From the NCBI GenBank assembly GCA_024867545.1, contig JANFNE010000074.1, positions 124,001 to 188,000 of the forward strand: a stretch of DNA of 64,000 nucleotides, given 5' to 3'. Below the pieces are notes generated by a model that ran no database searches, was not told the DNA's origin, and saw nothing but the letters and a program-made list of their open reading frames with translations. Shown here one piece after another: positions 62,650-64,000 of this stretch. This DNA comes from Phytopythium helicoides. Its lineage: Eukaryota; Oomycota; Peronosporomycetes; Pythiales; Pythiaceae. The position numbers and the translations under genes were made by a program. Numbering within the stretch: the stretch's first letter is position 1; every line of letters starts with the position of its first letter.

Positions 62650-64000
62650 CCAGTCTCGGCGGCGTCTAGACTAGAAATGAACTTGCTTGAATGAAGAAAC
62701 CTGGTGGTGCCAAGTATGAGGCTGCAGCACAACATGGCGTGCCGGTCGTGCATATCTCGTGGATGCTGGCGTGCGCTGAGCGCTCCATGTTGGCTTCCGA
62801 AGAAGAGTTCGCTCTTGAGAAAGTTCTGCAGCCTAGCAGGATATACCGCCAACTCGCAGACGACGTCGACGACGCAGTGTTGGTGCTCCCAGCGCTTGTG
62901 CATGCGTGCAATCAGCAGAGCCGTATGGATAGCGAAGGAGACGGCGACACACAGAACGAACTTCCTGCGAGTTTATTTCAAGGAGAAAATGACGACGATG
63001 AGAACGAGTGGACAGACTTGTTTGAAAGCTGCGTCTTCCATCTGGTCGGCTTCCCGGCGCGAATGCAGGCAGCGCTGCAGCGCATCATTCGACGGGGAAT
63101 GGGGACGATCTACAATGAGCTGGTGCTTTTTCAAGTGACACATGTTTTAGTGAGTCCGTCGCTCTCGGATCTTTCCAAGCTACGTTCCATTGAGGACCGT
63201 GTCGCCGCTGCAAATGCTGACGGTAGTCTGTTCTTCGTATCGGCGAGGTGGCTTGTGGATTCACTCAAGTGCAGTCGACTGGAACCGGAAGAGCTCTATC
63301 CAGTTGAGATTGATGACGAGCACTACCACCCCGACCTGATTCAGACATCCACCGCTGTGCGAGCCGAAATATCTCCGAGTAGCAAACTCATCTCAGCAGA
63401 GAACCCGTCATTTCCTCCAGCACACGACGAATCCGAAGCTATGGAGACTGCAGCTCTTGAATCAGCCCCAGAAGAGCTGCCCAAACGAAAAACCAAGATG
63501 TTTCAGGACAAAGCCTTTCTGGTGGTGTGTGTCGATCCTAACGACACGCATCTCATCAAACCAATGGTCGAGCGCATCAAGGACAAGGGAGGTGCCGAGG
63601 CAATTCCTCTGGACTACCACGATTTTGGCATGGTGAGCCCCGAGCAATTTGGGTTTGTTACCCACGCTGTAATCTGCAATGGAGTCGCACTCGATGAAGC
63701 GGAAGTCGTCCAGGTGCAATCGAGATTCGAGCATTATCATCGCGAATTGGAGTCTGCTCAGCACGATGCGGACGGTCAAGCTGACAACAATCACGACCGC
63801 CCGCGATCGAATCGAAAGAGGAGGCGAGGGACGTTGACACTCGTGTCGGATCTTTGGGTGAATTGCTCGCTTGCCGTTGGCATGAAGCTTTCCTACCAGT
63901 CCCACGAATTGTTTTCGGCAACACTACACCAGCCGCGATCAATCTTCCCGGTGCGGCTTCCTCTCAAGTGCTTCCGACAAGTTCGTGCGACAGTGACAGT
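62650..64000 (+). pseudogene. Truncated copy 3 of the TopBP1-like gene, running off the window
   Basis: Third copy of the TopBP1-like exon 4 region, plus strand, preceded by a ~40-base exon 3 remnant and the same internal deletion as copy 2. I see no stop from the ATG at 62692 to the window end; the CCG GCG CGA site mutated in copy 2 is intact here. If expressed from 62692 it would lack the first BRCT and the front of the second; an in-frame TGA lies immediately before that ATG. Variants QHDADG and ESAPEE mark it off from the parent. The 3' end, including the last BRCT, lies beyond the window, so whether it is a pseudogene or a shorter gene is open. Confidence 0.7.

Larger units (their letters stand above)
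56320..64000. repeat. Inverted duplication flanking the ankyrin-kinase gene
   Basis: The segment 56320-57802 recurs in reverse complement from 62393 to about 63860, after which the right copy continues to the window end. Identity is high over BRCT sequence and about 230 bases of non-BRCT flank. A 4.6-kb centre (57803-62392) holds the kinase gene. Within the arms, one notable difference is the block between gggagtcaa and tcacaacatgg, which is unrelated in the two copies. Confidence 0.85.

Noticed and set aside
1..64000. tRNA, rRNA, CRISPR or prokaryotic operon signals
   Set aside because: I looked for tRNA-like TTCGANNC arms with pairing stems, long conserved rRNA blocks and spaced direct repeats and found none; the introns and gene families are eukaryotic.

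Overview
The window looks like nuclear DNA of an oomycete, most likely a Phytophthora-type species. Four observations point there: large intronless genes next to genes with very short GT-AG introns (64-94 bp), tight gene spacing, initiator-type core promoters resembling the oomycete INR/FPR element (TCATTYY followed by CAWTTT) 20-120 bp before several start codons, and the gene content. The content is tandem full-length ABCB transporters, annexins, an ankyrin-TKL kinase, SSNA1, THOC5, EME1 and a TopBP1-like multi-BRCT protein. I cannot name the species from sequence alone.

Left third (1-32.7 kb): six full-length ABCB (P-glycoprotein/MDR type) exporters of about 1280-1300 residues, all single-exon, plus an antisense relic of a seventh (an NBD2 piece at 1185-1325). 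Genes 1-4 run on the + strand; gene 5 is inverted and convergent with gene 4; gene 6 follows a B12-salvage-like fusion gene (BtuF-like + DUF5522 + DUF71 PP-loop). Both nucleotide-binding cassettes of genes 2-5 are almost identical at DNA level while parts of their membrane domains and linkers differ, and gene 6 has a mosaic NBD2. This is a strong picture of ongoing gene conversion. The intergenic spacers hold duplicated 5' and 3' flanks, a perfect 2 x 203-bp tandem insertion, hairpin repeats and a hAT-like MITE candidate.

Middle (32.7-38.6 kb): a compact housekeeping block with convergent and divergent pairs: EME1 (2 exons), SSNA1 (2 exons), THOC5 (4 exons) and an unrecognised, probably mitochondrial, 178-residue protein (2 exons).

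Right part (38.7-64 kb): three EEP-nuclease/phosphatase + jacalin-lectin paralogues (two nearly identical), two annexins, a TopBP1-like gene and two truncated BRCT copies, a 5'-truncated urocanase, decayed Ser/Gly-rich repeat genes, a stray jacalin fragment, and an ankyrin-pseudokinase-kinase gene. The kinase gene lies between inverted copies of the BRCT segment. This half has clearly been shuffled by segmental duplication and inversion. The most notable items are the NBD-restricted homogenisation of the ABCB array, the 0.8-kb inverted repeat formed by genes 4 and 5, the JAK-like pseudokinase-kinase layout, and the BtuF-DUF5522-DUF71 fusion.
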